Assembly: GCA_030704615.1 (NCBI GenBank)
Contig: CM060734.1
Location: forward strand, 35,418,042 to 35,482,041
Direction of reading: 5' to 3'
Origin: Takakia lepidozioides
Lineage: Eukaryota > Streptophyta > Takakiopsida > Takakiales > Takakiaceae
DNA: 64,000 bases
This document shows, piece by piece, positions 44,150 to 53,943 of the stretch. Position numbers and translations under genes: made by a program. Position 1 is the first letter of the stretch. Each line of letters begins with the position of its first letter. The notes beneath the pieces are model-generated. The model did no database searches and had not been told where the DNA came from. It saw nothing but the letters and a program-made list of their open reading frames with translations.

Positions 44150-45560
44150 GTCATGTCATTCTTCCATGTGATCAAAAATCCATGCTGGGTAAACGCCAGG
44201 TCGTTTGCTTGCAAAGCAGGGGTTGGGTTCATTTGCAAGTTTTTCAATTTTTATTTTTATTTTATTTTTCCCCGTATGTTCCAGATTAAGGTGTCGTCAA
44301 CGACACCTTAATCTACCTTAATCCGGCTAGTCTTCTGGTGTGTTATTTGGGATGAATGGCATCTACAAATTGTTCGGACCACATAACTTATGATTCATTG
44401 TCACGTCCTTCTTCTATGTGACCAGCAATCCATGTTGGGTTAACGGTCGTTTGCTTGCAAAGCAGGGGTTGGGTCCTTTTGCAAGTTTTCTAATATATAT
44501 ATATATATTACTTTGTTTTATTTTATTTTTCCCCAAATGTGCCACATTAAGGTGTCATCAACGACACCTTAATCTGGCTGGTCTTTGGGTGTGCTATTTG
44601 GGGTGAATGACATCTACAAATTGCTTAGACCATATAACTTATTATTCATTGTCATGTCCTTCTTCCATGTGACCAGAAATCCATGCTGGGTAAATGCCAG
44701 GTCTTTTGCTTGCAAAGCAGGGGTTGGGTTCATTTGCAAGTTTTCCAAAAAAAAAAATTAAAAAAAATATATTTTATTTTTCCCCGACGACACCTTAATC
44801 TGGCTGGTGTGCTATTTGGGATGAATAGCATCTACAAATTACTCGGCTTATGATTCGTTGTCATGTCCTTCTTCTATGTGACCAAAAATCCATGCTGGTA
44901 AATGCTAGGTCTTTTGTTGCAAAGCAAGGGCTGGGTTCATTTGCAAGTTTTCAAAATTAAAAATTAAAAATTAAAAAAAAAAATTTTCCCCGAATGTGCC
45001 AGATTAAGGTGTCGTCAACTACACCTTAATCTGGCTGGTCTCTTGGTGTGCTATTTGGGGTGAATGGCGTCTACAAATATCTCGGCTTATGATTCGTTGT
45101 TATGTCTTTCTTCCAAGTGACCAAAAATCCATGATGGGTAAACGCCAGGTCTTTTGTTGCAAAGCAAGGGCTGGGTTCATTTGCAAGTTTTCAAAAAATA
45201 ATAATAAATTATTATTATTTTTATTTTTCCCCGAATGTGCCAGATTAAGGTGTCGTTGACGACACCTTAATCTGGCTGGTCTTCTGGTGTGCTATTTGGG
45301 GTGAATGACATCTACAAATTGCTTGGCTTATGATTCGTTGTCATGTCCTTCGTGACCAGAAATCCATGCTGGGTAACGCCAAGTTTTTTGCTTGTAAAGT
45401 AGGGGTTGGGTTCATTTGCAAGTTTTTCAAAAAACAAAAAAACAAAAAATAATATTTTTATTGTTTATTGTTTTTTCCCCTCTGAATGTGCCAGATGAAA
45501 GTGGCGTTGATGCCAACTTAATCTGGCTGGTCTTCTGGGCCGGAATATTTAAGCTTCCGC
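44150..45560 (+). repeat. Six-copy ~240-bp satellite, units bearing a hairpin
   Basis: The marker GGGTTGGGTTCATTTGCAAG (with GGGCTGGG or TCCTTT variants) occurs near 44219, 44466, 44721, 44928, 45168 and 45403, giving units of 207-255 bp. Each unit has an AT-rich segment of variable length, TTTTTCCCC, then an inverted repeat AGATTAAGGTGTCGT-CA-ACGACACCTTAATCT (15-bp arms), then GGCTGGTCTTCTGGTGTGC and a CATGTCCTTCTTCCATGTGA box. Arms are perfect at 44283-44314 and 45242-45273, imperfect in three units, and half-lost near 44787. Non-coding. Confidence 0.92.
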
Positions 45561-46253
45561 CAAATTAAAATATACTTATTTAAACTCAACAACACATGGA
45601 TCTCTGCACACATGTTGTTGCAGTCATCCATGGTTCACTTATCTGGGCAATTTTTCATCCGACACTCATCCAACATTCATCCAATGTTCATCCATTCCCT
45701 TTTACGTTCATCATAGATACGTTCATTCGACAGTTTTTCATCGCACAATTGTGCCACATTGTCGTCATAGAGTCTGTCTGTGATCGGTCCGATGAAGAGA
45801 AGATTGCGCCGTTGTAGTGGAGTTTGTGTCCATGGCAATAGGCCCACTTGTTCCCTCGTTTTTAGGGTCCGCATCAATAATCTACTCACGCTTGGGGGAA
45901 TCTGCTCACGGATAAGGGAATCCGCTCACAGGTTCTGCTCACGCCTTTGCTGCCCTCCTTGGTGTACATAGTTGTACTCTACCAGAGATGGCTTACTTAT
46001 GCAATCCCCCCCTACCCAACAATTAGTGAATTACACACATACGTTGCATTGAATCCATCTCATTAATGCACATGCGACAAATGGAAGGTGAAATGATTCA
46101 GGATTTGCCAACCTGTGTAATTCCATAAGGTGGTTTGGGTATGGTCCCCTTTTCCATTGCCCTCTGAATGATCTGTCTGACATGGTACCTAATGTCCTTC
46201 AAGTTTCGCCCCACCATCTCCATCACCCTTGTGTCACTCTAATTACCCGGAAA

Positions 46254-47415
46254 TCAGCGGTCTAACTCACGGGCATACGCCCACTTCACGCCAAAGTGCT
46301 GATCAGCCCACTCAATGTGTAAAGGGAACCGCCTCATTGCAAGTTCGAAGGCTGACTTCTTCATAGCCTCCCAGAACGCACCGCAGGGGTCACCATGACA
46401 ATTCACCTCCACCGGTGGCACCACGATCTTTGCCAACTCCACGTCCTCTATCGCTAAAGTCATGTTCTTCTTCCCACCCTCTCTCTTACTTGTAGCCTCC
46501 TTCCCCTGCTCTTTTGTTACCCCACTGCCCTCCCCCGCATGCACACACTCACCCCTTCCTCTCCATGAAACTTCTTCTTCTTTTTCTTCTTTTTCTTCCC
46601 CTTCCCCGCTACTTCATTTCTCTCCTTCTCTCTCTCCCTCTCCCTTCTCTCTCTATCCTCGGCAGCCCCTTCATTGATGGTAACAAAGATCTCGGGAGGT
46701 CGAGGCCTCTTCTTCTTACCTTTGGTGTTCGAGTTCTTCATAAACACCACGTGCTCTTCCTCATTGGCAACCCTACTGGACTGCACCAATGAGGCCAGCT
46801 ATGTTGCTGTCTCCTGAAAACAAATAATCCCCCCAAATTCAAAAAAAGAAACAAACAACAAAGAAAATCATGCATGCAAAGGAAAGGACAAAACATGGAA
46901 CAATGTGCGACAATTATACCTTTGCAAGCTTGTCCGACTCGCCCCCGGTGTCACCCGATGTGGCAGGAGTCCCCGTTGTCGAATGTGCCCGCGCACCACT
47001 GGAAATAGATTCCAGATGTGGAGCATGGCCGGCGGCTGCGCCCCGTAGTCTAGGCCCTTCTTTGCTGACCGCTCAGGCTCAGGGGACGGCCGCTGATCGG
47101 CTAGGCCGCTCCAAACCGTCCCATACCATCCCCCCCCCCCCCCAAATGTGTAGCAGTAGAAGCCCTCACCTGGCTTGACTACTTCGAGGCGCTTCGCTAT
47201 CTCGGCCACTTCATGGCCCTCCTTATCTCCTCGTCCCTCATCGACAACATTGGGCTAGCAACAACCACTTTCAAAGGCCCTTGAACCCGACGTTGGGCCT
47301 TGGCAAGTGCAGCCTTCGTTGCAGAGGAAGGGGTCGCTATAGGGGTGACATCCAAAAGTTGCCCATACCGGGCCCCCGAACAGGTGATGTGCTTGCCAAG
47401 GTACATTTCACCCAT
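46254..47415 (-). pseudogene. Interrupted minus-strand frames, possibly transposon-encoded
   Basis: Consecutive minus-strand frames lie between 47415 and 46254, in different phases: 47415-47197 (AALAKAQRRVQGPLKVVVAS), 47209-46868, 46789-46517 (Lys-rich EVAGKGKKKKKKKKKFHGE) and 46544-46254 (FELAMRRFPLHIEWADQHFG). Past a stop near 46252, coding-like sequence continues (RNLKDIRYHVRQIIQRAMEK). Basic and acidic low-complexity segments and position inside repeat DNA suggest a transposon gene, possibly of the CACTA element. No transposase signature was recognised, so the assignment is inference. Confidence 0.35.
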
Positions 47416-47851
47416 CTTGGGCCGGGTGTGTGCTCAATTGAGCATCCGGCTCAGCACAACCCTCCCGAATAGGAGAGCCGGCTGAGCCGGCCCTGGTGCA
47501 TCCAAGATGGGGATAAGAGGGGGGGTACTGGCCTCGGGGGCAAACGAGCCCTCCGTTGACGGGGCTGGTAAATCATCATGGTGCCTTGTCCAAATTTTTT
47601 GGCATTATGATAAATTTTCTAGATGTTATCTTGAACATTGCCCATTTGACTGCCACGTAGGCAGGTCAATGGTGCTCTAACACCGGATTTCCTGAAACCT
47701 GGCACTTTGCAAAATTCTAGGGAGTAGAGCTTTTATGATTTTTTGGCGCTGTAAATTCCCACGTGTGCTCCTATCTGACATCTACAATTCATCTTCAAGG
47801 TTCACTTCCATCCACTTTCATCCATGGGAATGGGAGCCTGGCAAGTAATCT

Positions 47852-47876
47852 GACGCGACCTGATTCAGGTCGCGTC
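47852..47876. repeat. Palindrome GCGACCTGATTCAGGTCGC with GAC/GTC extensions
   Basis: Twelve-bp perfect arms around one T. It has the same design as the palindrome at 40852-40872 (GCGACC-Y-GATTC-R-GGTCGC) and is likewise followed by GGGGTTAAC ~10 bp later. Compensatory Y/R change on both arms means the pairing is kept. Confidence 0.72.
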
Positions 47877-47879
47877 GTC

Positions 47880-50009
47880 CTTTAGGGGTTAACTATGCCG
47901 ATTTAATTGGTCGGACTCTTTTCTCTTTGGGTAGTTGAGGAATATAATGGTATGGACGGTGTCTTCTATATTACAAATAAGCAAATTCATTTGTGTGTAG
48001 ATGAAATGATGATAGAGTATTCCAGTAAGTACAATATCAAACAGTTCATGAAAGACAAATATGTTAGCTCCAAGATGCATGAGCACCTTAACTTGAGGCT
48101 CTCCTTTAAAAAAGGTGAAGGTAGCTTGGATGTAGGGAGATAAACCAGAATTGGTATTCTGTTCATGGAATGTTGGTCCCCACCCATCTGGACATGCAGC
48201 TGTGTTTTCCTTAACCAGCAGGCTTGGCCTTTTGCACTTAAAGCCATTTTCTATGACAAGCAGCAACTTCTTCATGAGCTTGGTGGATGGCAAGACTTCC
48301 AAGAACCAGGAGCTTTGCAGTTATAGAGCCTCTGGTTCCTTATGAGCCAATCATTTCTGAACATGCTTCTTTGATTACGCCTCCGCCAAAATATATATAT
48401 GCATTTGCTGCAAAGTCCAGCATTCATGAGCATATTTAAGGATGTTAATTGCAAAGATATCCATTTGCATTTCAGCTAGAATGTAGTTTATATACAGACT
48501 CAGATGCTATAGTGTATAGCTACAGTGTGGCTGGTCATGACCTCCATTGGCTATATTTGAAAACACTGAAGCTGGTTTTGATTCGGACCATGATCTCTTT
48601 AAATACTACACAGTTTTGTTTCGTCAAATTGTCATTTCAATTGAAATCAATTTCAAGATCATTGCCTGCAATTTGGAAATCAATCAGCGCTTTAATTGCA
48701 TTATCTATCAAAAATGTTATCTCTGTTCATCTATGAGGTCAGCAATTATACACCCTGTCCATCCACAAAGTCTGGAATATGCATGCGATAGGCAAAACAA
48801 AGGGTAGTAGAATACAGGGGTATTAGGCGAGCTCAGAGCCAACCAAAAAGTGACACATCGGCAAGATCGGGTGACCTGTTGGCTATATTTATCATATCAT
48901 TTATTCCCACCACTTGACTAGCTACCCACCAGAAGAAACCCTACTCTCACCTTCTTGCGAGCCTGGCATTGGCTGCTCCCACACACTCTGTTTTGGACCC
49001 TTCGCAAATTAATTATTACTATGGACTGGGTATTTGAGAGATAGTACGAGAAAAGGAAAGAGAGAGCATTAGTCTACAGTTGCGCGATATTTTTGTGGAA
49101 TATGGCTCAGAGCTGTCTTTGCCAGGTTGTAGAACATGCAAAGATCATCCTTGTAAAGAACACACACTGCCGGTGCAGGAAATGCAAGAACTGTCTCTCC
49201 CTCTCCCTCTCTCTCTCACCCACACCCATCACACACTTCTTTGTCTAGCCACTTCTGAAGACTCAGTTATGACTTGGCCAAAAGGCAACAGTCACTTACT
49301 GGTCACAATGGAAACATTTAAATGTTTACGAGGCATAGGGGACACACGATCAATGAAAATCATTGCTTCGGACCATAAAGTACAAGATAAACGAAATCAA
49401 ATCCATGAAACTAAAACAGCAACAGTTTGAGTTGCACTGTCAAGCTGACCAAGAATGACATGTCAGAATGCACCATAAACTGTCAACACAATGTGACAAG
49501 AAAGACTATAATCAATGCTGTGCAATATCGATTTCTATCTGGGTATCTCAGTCAGATATTGGTGATAATAAGCTTCACTGGGTATGAAATTCAGGGATAT
49601 CAACCAGGGGTGCTCAACAACGGGCAGAGAAGGGAAGATGGGAGAGGAGATAGTATGGATACAACTCGCGAGTGCTGATTCCACTACTGAATAGCGACAG
49701 CGAGCATGCAGGATGGAAGTGAGCACCACCGGAGAGAGTGAAGTGGACTCATTATAGAAGAGAAATTAACTCCATGCTGGCAAATCCAGTCAAAGAATAG
49801 GAACTGAGTTCCATGGGCGGCCTATCAGGCTGATCGTCACACACCCAAGATGGTGTGTAATGGGCTCCATCACCCACATGACATTCCAACCTATAAAATG
49901 ATCTAGCTCTGGCTACATAAATACAATATGAATGGACATTCTTCTCCCTGTATCTCTGACCCTTACCTACCTGCAAAGGCAGAGACATTGTTTTGCTGCC
50001 TAGTGCAGT
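47880..50009. other. No recognised gene
   Basis: Overlapping 78-137-residue frames on both strands at 47889-48302 and two plus frames at 48449-48807 have protein-like stretches but no identifiable domain. TC-rich sequence lies near 49195-49220. Possibly an unrecognised gene remnant. Downstream of the LRX stop (below 50010) lies its 3' region. Confidence 0.35.
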
Positions 50010-51596
50010 CTAGCAAACCAGCAGTCTTTGACTGCCTAATATTACCTGCCTTCCAGAGAAGACAGTGCAAGGTTGAATCCCCCTGAGAGAGTGCAGATGA
50101 GGACCTACGTGGTCCATTATCTGTCCATTCCCAAGGACGCTATTGATCAATCCTATCCCCCACACTGAGGCGGGGGGGAATATGGAACAGGGGAAGGGGA
50201 TGGAGGGGCAGAGTATGTAGGGGCTGCAGTGGGAGAAGTGGGTGAGTATTGAAGAGGTGGAGGGGATGGAGGAGGGTGCAGGTACGTAGGTGGTACGGGG
50301 AGAGGAAGTGGGGGTGGATATTGAAGAGGGGGAGGATGGAGCAGGTAGGGGGGAGGGAGAGGGAGAATAGTCAGGGCGGAGAGAATACACAGGGAATAAT
50401 TGGGGGGGGGAGGGTAAGGAGGGCTTGATTGGTGCAGGTGGTATGTAAGGAGTGGGGGGTGATAAAAGAGCAGCACAATTTTGCCGCGACTTTTGGCCTG
50501 ATGCATTGGGAATACAATTGCCTCGTATGTCAATAGTGACATCATGATGCGTAAGGTCTAAGCAAGATTCACTTATGCCTGTGAACAAGTTGTTGGAGAC
50601 AGTGAGGTTCTTCAGATTGGGCAAATCGCACACATTGGCAGTGACATTTCCAGTTATGTTGTTGTTTCCCACATCGAAATCGACCAGGCTAGTCATGTTT
50701 GAGATGCTGCTAGGCAGTGTGCCGCTGAGCTTATTGAAGCTCGCATCAAATACTGTCACAAGATTCAACTCACCAATTTGCTCTGGAAGGGTACCTGAGA
50801 TTGAGTTGTTGAGGAAGATTACTTCGTTCAACATGGCTGACATGTTTCCGATGCTGGAGGGGATCTCCCCGCAAAAGAAATTGTTTGCCAACACCACCAC
50901 TGAAATTGGTGAACTCCCCAAATTCTGCGGTATGTGGCAGTCAAACGCATTGTTGTTTACAAACAAAGCATCCAGGCGCTTTTCAAAGACTGCTGGTGGA
51001 AGAGAGCCACAGAACTGGTTGAATCGAATGTCAAGAAAGATGAGCTCTGGGATATCCAACACGACTGAAGGGAATGGACCTGAAAACTGGTTGTTACTCA
51101 GATCAAGTTCGAACAAAGTCCCCAAATTCTTGAATGAGTCCGGAATTGTCCCCGTGAATCGATTGCTGTTGATATGAAAGAGACCTAATTCATGGAGCGA
51201 CCCCAGCTCTGTAACCAACGTCCCAGCCAGGTCTGAATGGTTCAAGTCAATCCCAGCGACCACTAGTATACTGGAATTATTATCATTCATTGGCGGTGAA
51301 CAAAATACTCCCTTGTACTCACACACGGCATGCCCCACCCATGTGGCTGTGACTCCTTGAGGGTCATCAGTAATGGCGCGCTTCCATGCTTGAAGAGCAA
51401 TATATGCACAGTATTGGCTTGCTGCTGGGTTATGATGCACAACCGCCGGAGGACGATTCCCTTCTACCCACATGTTGCTTACTTTTGGTTCCGAAGCCCG
51501 ATTACTGAACCCTGCACATGAGAGTAGAGAGAACATCAGAATTTTGAGATGAACACAAGCGTATGACATGCACGACTCCACATCTACAAAATCCAA
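50010..51596 (-). CDS. Leucine-rich-repeat extensin (LRX), frame change in extensin tail
   Basis: LRX proteins sit in the plant cell wall: the LRR part binds RALF-type peptides and the extensin tail anchors to the wall. The single exon encodes 528 residues. A hydrophobic leader (ILMFSLLSCAGF) is followed by the LRX N-domain (AYIALQAWKRAITDDPQG, CEYKGVFCS, VVAGIDLNHSDLAGTL), then about ten LRRs (LFHINSNRFTGTIPDSFKNL, LFELDLSNNQFSGPFPSVVL, LDIRFNQFCGSLP, VTVFDASFNKLSGTLPSSIS). The Pro-rich tail starts at SPPTPYIPPAP. At a 9-C run (plus-strand G9, 50402-50410) the other minus-strand frame becomes more extensin-like (LQYPPPLP, PPTYLHPPPSPPPLQY, VPYSPPPQ) and stops at 50153. The present frame runs on to 50010 with less regular Ser/Pro sequence. 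A one-base indel there, real or from sequencing, is likely. Confidence 0.92.
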   Translation of the reverse strand: MDFVDVESCMSYACVHLKILMFSLLSCAGFSNRASEPKVSNMWVEGNRPPAVVHHNPAASQYCAYIALQAWKRAITDDPQGVTATWVGHAVCEYKGVFCSPPMNDNNSSILVVAGIDLNHSDLAGTLVTELGSLHELGLFHINSNRFTGTIPDSFKNLGTLFELDLSNNQFSGPFPSVVLDIPELIFLDIRFNQFCGSLPPAVFEKRLDALFVNNNAFDCHIPQNLGSSPISVVVLANNFFCGEIPSSIGNMSAMLNEVIFLNNSISGTLPEQIGELNLVTVFDASFNKLSGTLPSSISNMTSLVDFDVGNNNITGNVTANVCDLPNLKNLTVSNNLFTGISESCLDLTHHDVTIDIRGNCIPNASGQKSRQNCAALLSPPTPYIPPAPIKPSLPSPPQLFPVYSLRPDYSPSPSPLPAPSSPSSISTPTSSPRTTYVPAPSSIPSTSSILTHFSHCSPYILCPSIPFPCSIFPPASVWGIGLINSVLGNGQIMDHVGPHLHSLRGIQPCTVFSGRQVILGSQRLLVC

Positions 51597-51599
51597 AAT

Positions 51600-53100
51600 G
51601 CCTGGAATGGGGAAAAAGAAGAGAAAACAGAAATAATCGTTACTAGTGCTTTACGGACTTAATCGTTGTCAATATGGGCATTTGAGGATCATGCCAAGGT
51701 TGATTGAAATCCTGCACTATACAACCCTTTCGTATTCATGTGCCCATGATCATTTGAGTCTCAGCACAGACCCTCCCAGCAACCCAGGTATATATTGAGA
51801 ACATGTGCTTTTCATAGCACTTGCACACCTCATTTCCCCACATAATCCAGAGTTGAACACCTGCAGCTGGCATCACTGCGGACTAACTCAGTATATGAAG
51901 GGTTCCAGACAGCAATGGTGGTCCCTAAACTCATTAGGCATGACTCAACATGTGGGATGGGATGCCGTGGTGTGTCACACTCTGTTTGACTCTACTAACA
52001 AGGTCACCTCATGATAGGCCAAAAAAAATATGCAACTAAATTGCAGCCGTCATAAGGTGTGACTGAAACGGGCAGCAACTAGAAGGCCCTCAACTTATTA
52101 ACTGGTAAATATAGCACATTCTTTACAGAGAGGTGTAGAATCCTACTCAGCCTGTTCCTCTCTCTAGCCCTCTCTACTGTCTCTGCATCCTCCCCTCCCA
52201 TCAAAGCTTGAGGAGCTAGTGGCTTTCAAATATACTCAGTTTACACCAGTTGTATTTGCCATATGATGTTATGTTGAAGCAGAAACTGTGCAAGATCTGA
52301 ACTAAGCATTGGAATAGCCACAACGGATCCAGCATTTTGCACAAATGTGAGATGTAGCCTCCAACAGGACTTTCGGGGTAAAACAGATTTGCAGCTTTCA
52401 CTAGCAGGCGTGGGTTCATTCCATCAAGACCTGCACTCTGTTTCTAATTAAGCCACCAGTCTGCTTGAACTGTGGGCCATGAAACTCTCCGGTAATGGTG
52501 GATTCCAGACAAAGGAGAATTGGCTGGTGTCTAAGTACATTCCGGCTTGTAGCTGTCTCGATGAAGGACGAATCTATGGGCGGAGAGCTGCATTATGTGC
52601 GACTCAAACATTAGACTTTTGAGACACTTCCTTTCAGAGACCTCACAAAATTCTTGTTCCTACGTTTCTCCCTGCTGAGTTTGTCGTATTCTTCATCTAA
52701 ACAACAAGCTAGCATTGTGCAAAGTTTGCATTACAAGACTTCATGTAAAGAAGTGGTTAACCACGACTAAAACCTGGATCTTTCCGGCCATCTGGATATC
52801 CATGACTACCTTGCTTCCAAAGAAAAGAAAGGGCATTTGCAGCCTACCTTCGGCTCTTGCGATTGGACAGTTTGAAAGAGAAAACAGATCCACACGGAAA
52901 TAAAAGACTGAGTTGGGACCGAGCAAAGCCAAAAGAAGTAGGCAAAGAATGTCATACCGGATGCGAGCTTTAATGGCATAGACAAGCACAGCAGAAGCAG
53001 CAACATTAAGCTCCTCTGCGCGAACGCGCACATCCGTGCCTGGTGCAAGGAAGCCAATGGGCATACATCCAACTGTGCCATGCAGCACTCTCGCACCCAC
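51600..53100 (-). other. Possible unrecognised intron-containing gene (minus)
   Basis: A minus-strand frame from the Met at 53100 reads MGARVLHGTVGCMPIGFLAP, TDVRVRAEELNVAASAVLVY and AIKARIR, then meets a GTATGACA donor near 52958. A candidate second exon after CCCAACTCAG (about 52905-52850) reads FPCGSVFSFKLSNRKSR. A third coding-like stretch lies at 52419-52330 (MNPRLLVKAANLFYPESPVG). A CT-rich leader lies upstream (53100-53260). I recognise no family, and the exon chain is incomplete. It lies head-to-head with SWC2. Confidence 0.3.
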
Positions 53101-53260
53101 CTATCTCCTCCTCAGTTTTTTCCACTGCCTCCCTCTATCGTTTCCCTACTTCTGAAAGCGTCCTCCCCAAGTTTCTACGTCTATTTCATCACGTTCATCT
53201 GCTTCTCCTGCGAGTCCCCTTCCCTCGCACGCTCTAACTCCCCCTGTCTCTCTTCAATGG

Positions 53261-53943
53261 CCTAATCCAGCACCGCATTGTAGTCCTCCCTGCGCCTGTC
53301 GACCTGTGCTTCAGCCCCGCGCTGTCTTTTCCTTCTCATATCACCAAATCCATGCACCTCCTCCCTCCTCCATCAACCATCTCCAGCTGCCTTCCCCGTC
53401 TGCACTGATTCTGCTCCCCTCAAGATCATCCTAACACGGGTCGTGTAGCTCAATGCAAGGCCTTCATTCTCGTTGGAGCCCCTCCCTCAAGCATTGTCTT
53501 GCACATCACCTGACACTGCAATCAATACTCCGATGTGCAGAGCACTCAGAACCCACAACACGCGGAGGAGAGACGAGACTTGTTTGAAAATAGAAAGCGA
53601 CGCTGCAGTACCGCAGACACACTACCACAGTGACGGGACTGATCATATTCACGTTACTAATCGCGAGTAGACTCCGATAGCTGACGTGGGTCTGAGCCTC
53701 GTCGCTAACGGGAACGATAGTTAACGTGAAATACCGTCCCCAACTTGTGAGAATTAGGGTTACAACTGCTGTCTGTGGGCATTAGGGTTGTATGGACTTG
53801 AGGCTCAACCCGTGATCGAAATTTGCTGCCACAGACATGATATATGTGATGGAAGTCGATTGATTTCGGCACTGGTGATGTATTCTGCTGGTAGGGGAGA
53901 GAGACCTCGCAGAGATTGACTGTGTGGTGATGCTGGGAGAAAA
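53261..53943. promoter_or_regulatory. Upstream region of SWC2/YL1
   Basis: CT-rich sequence grades into ~400 bp without coding potential before the SWC2 start codon at 53944. CCCTAAT/ATTAGGGTT-type motifs (about 53752-53792) resemble telo-box-like promoter elements of plant housekeeping genes. No TATA box could be fixed. Confidence 0.35.

Noticed and set aside
44150-45560. Tandem gene array or rDNA spacer
   Set aside because: No frame is shared among units and no rRNA sequence is present.
46517-46789. Nuclear Lys-rich protein gene on minus
   Set aside because: A short low-complexity frame inside interrupted transposon-like sequence, with no start or splice support.
50575-51177. 200-residue plus-strand open frame
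   Set aside because: Exact antisense shadow of the LRX leucine-rich repeats.
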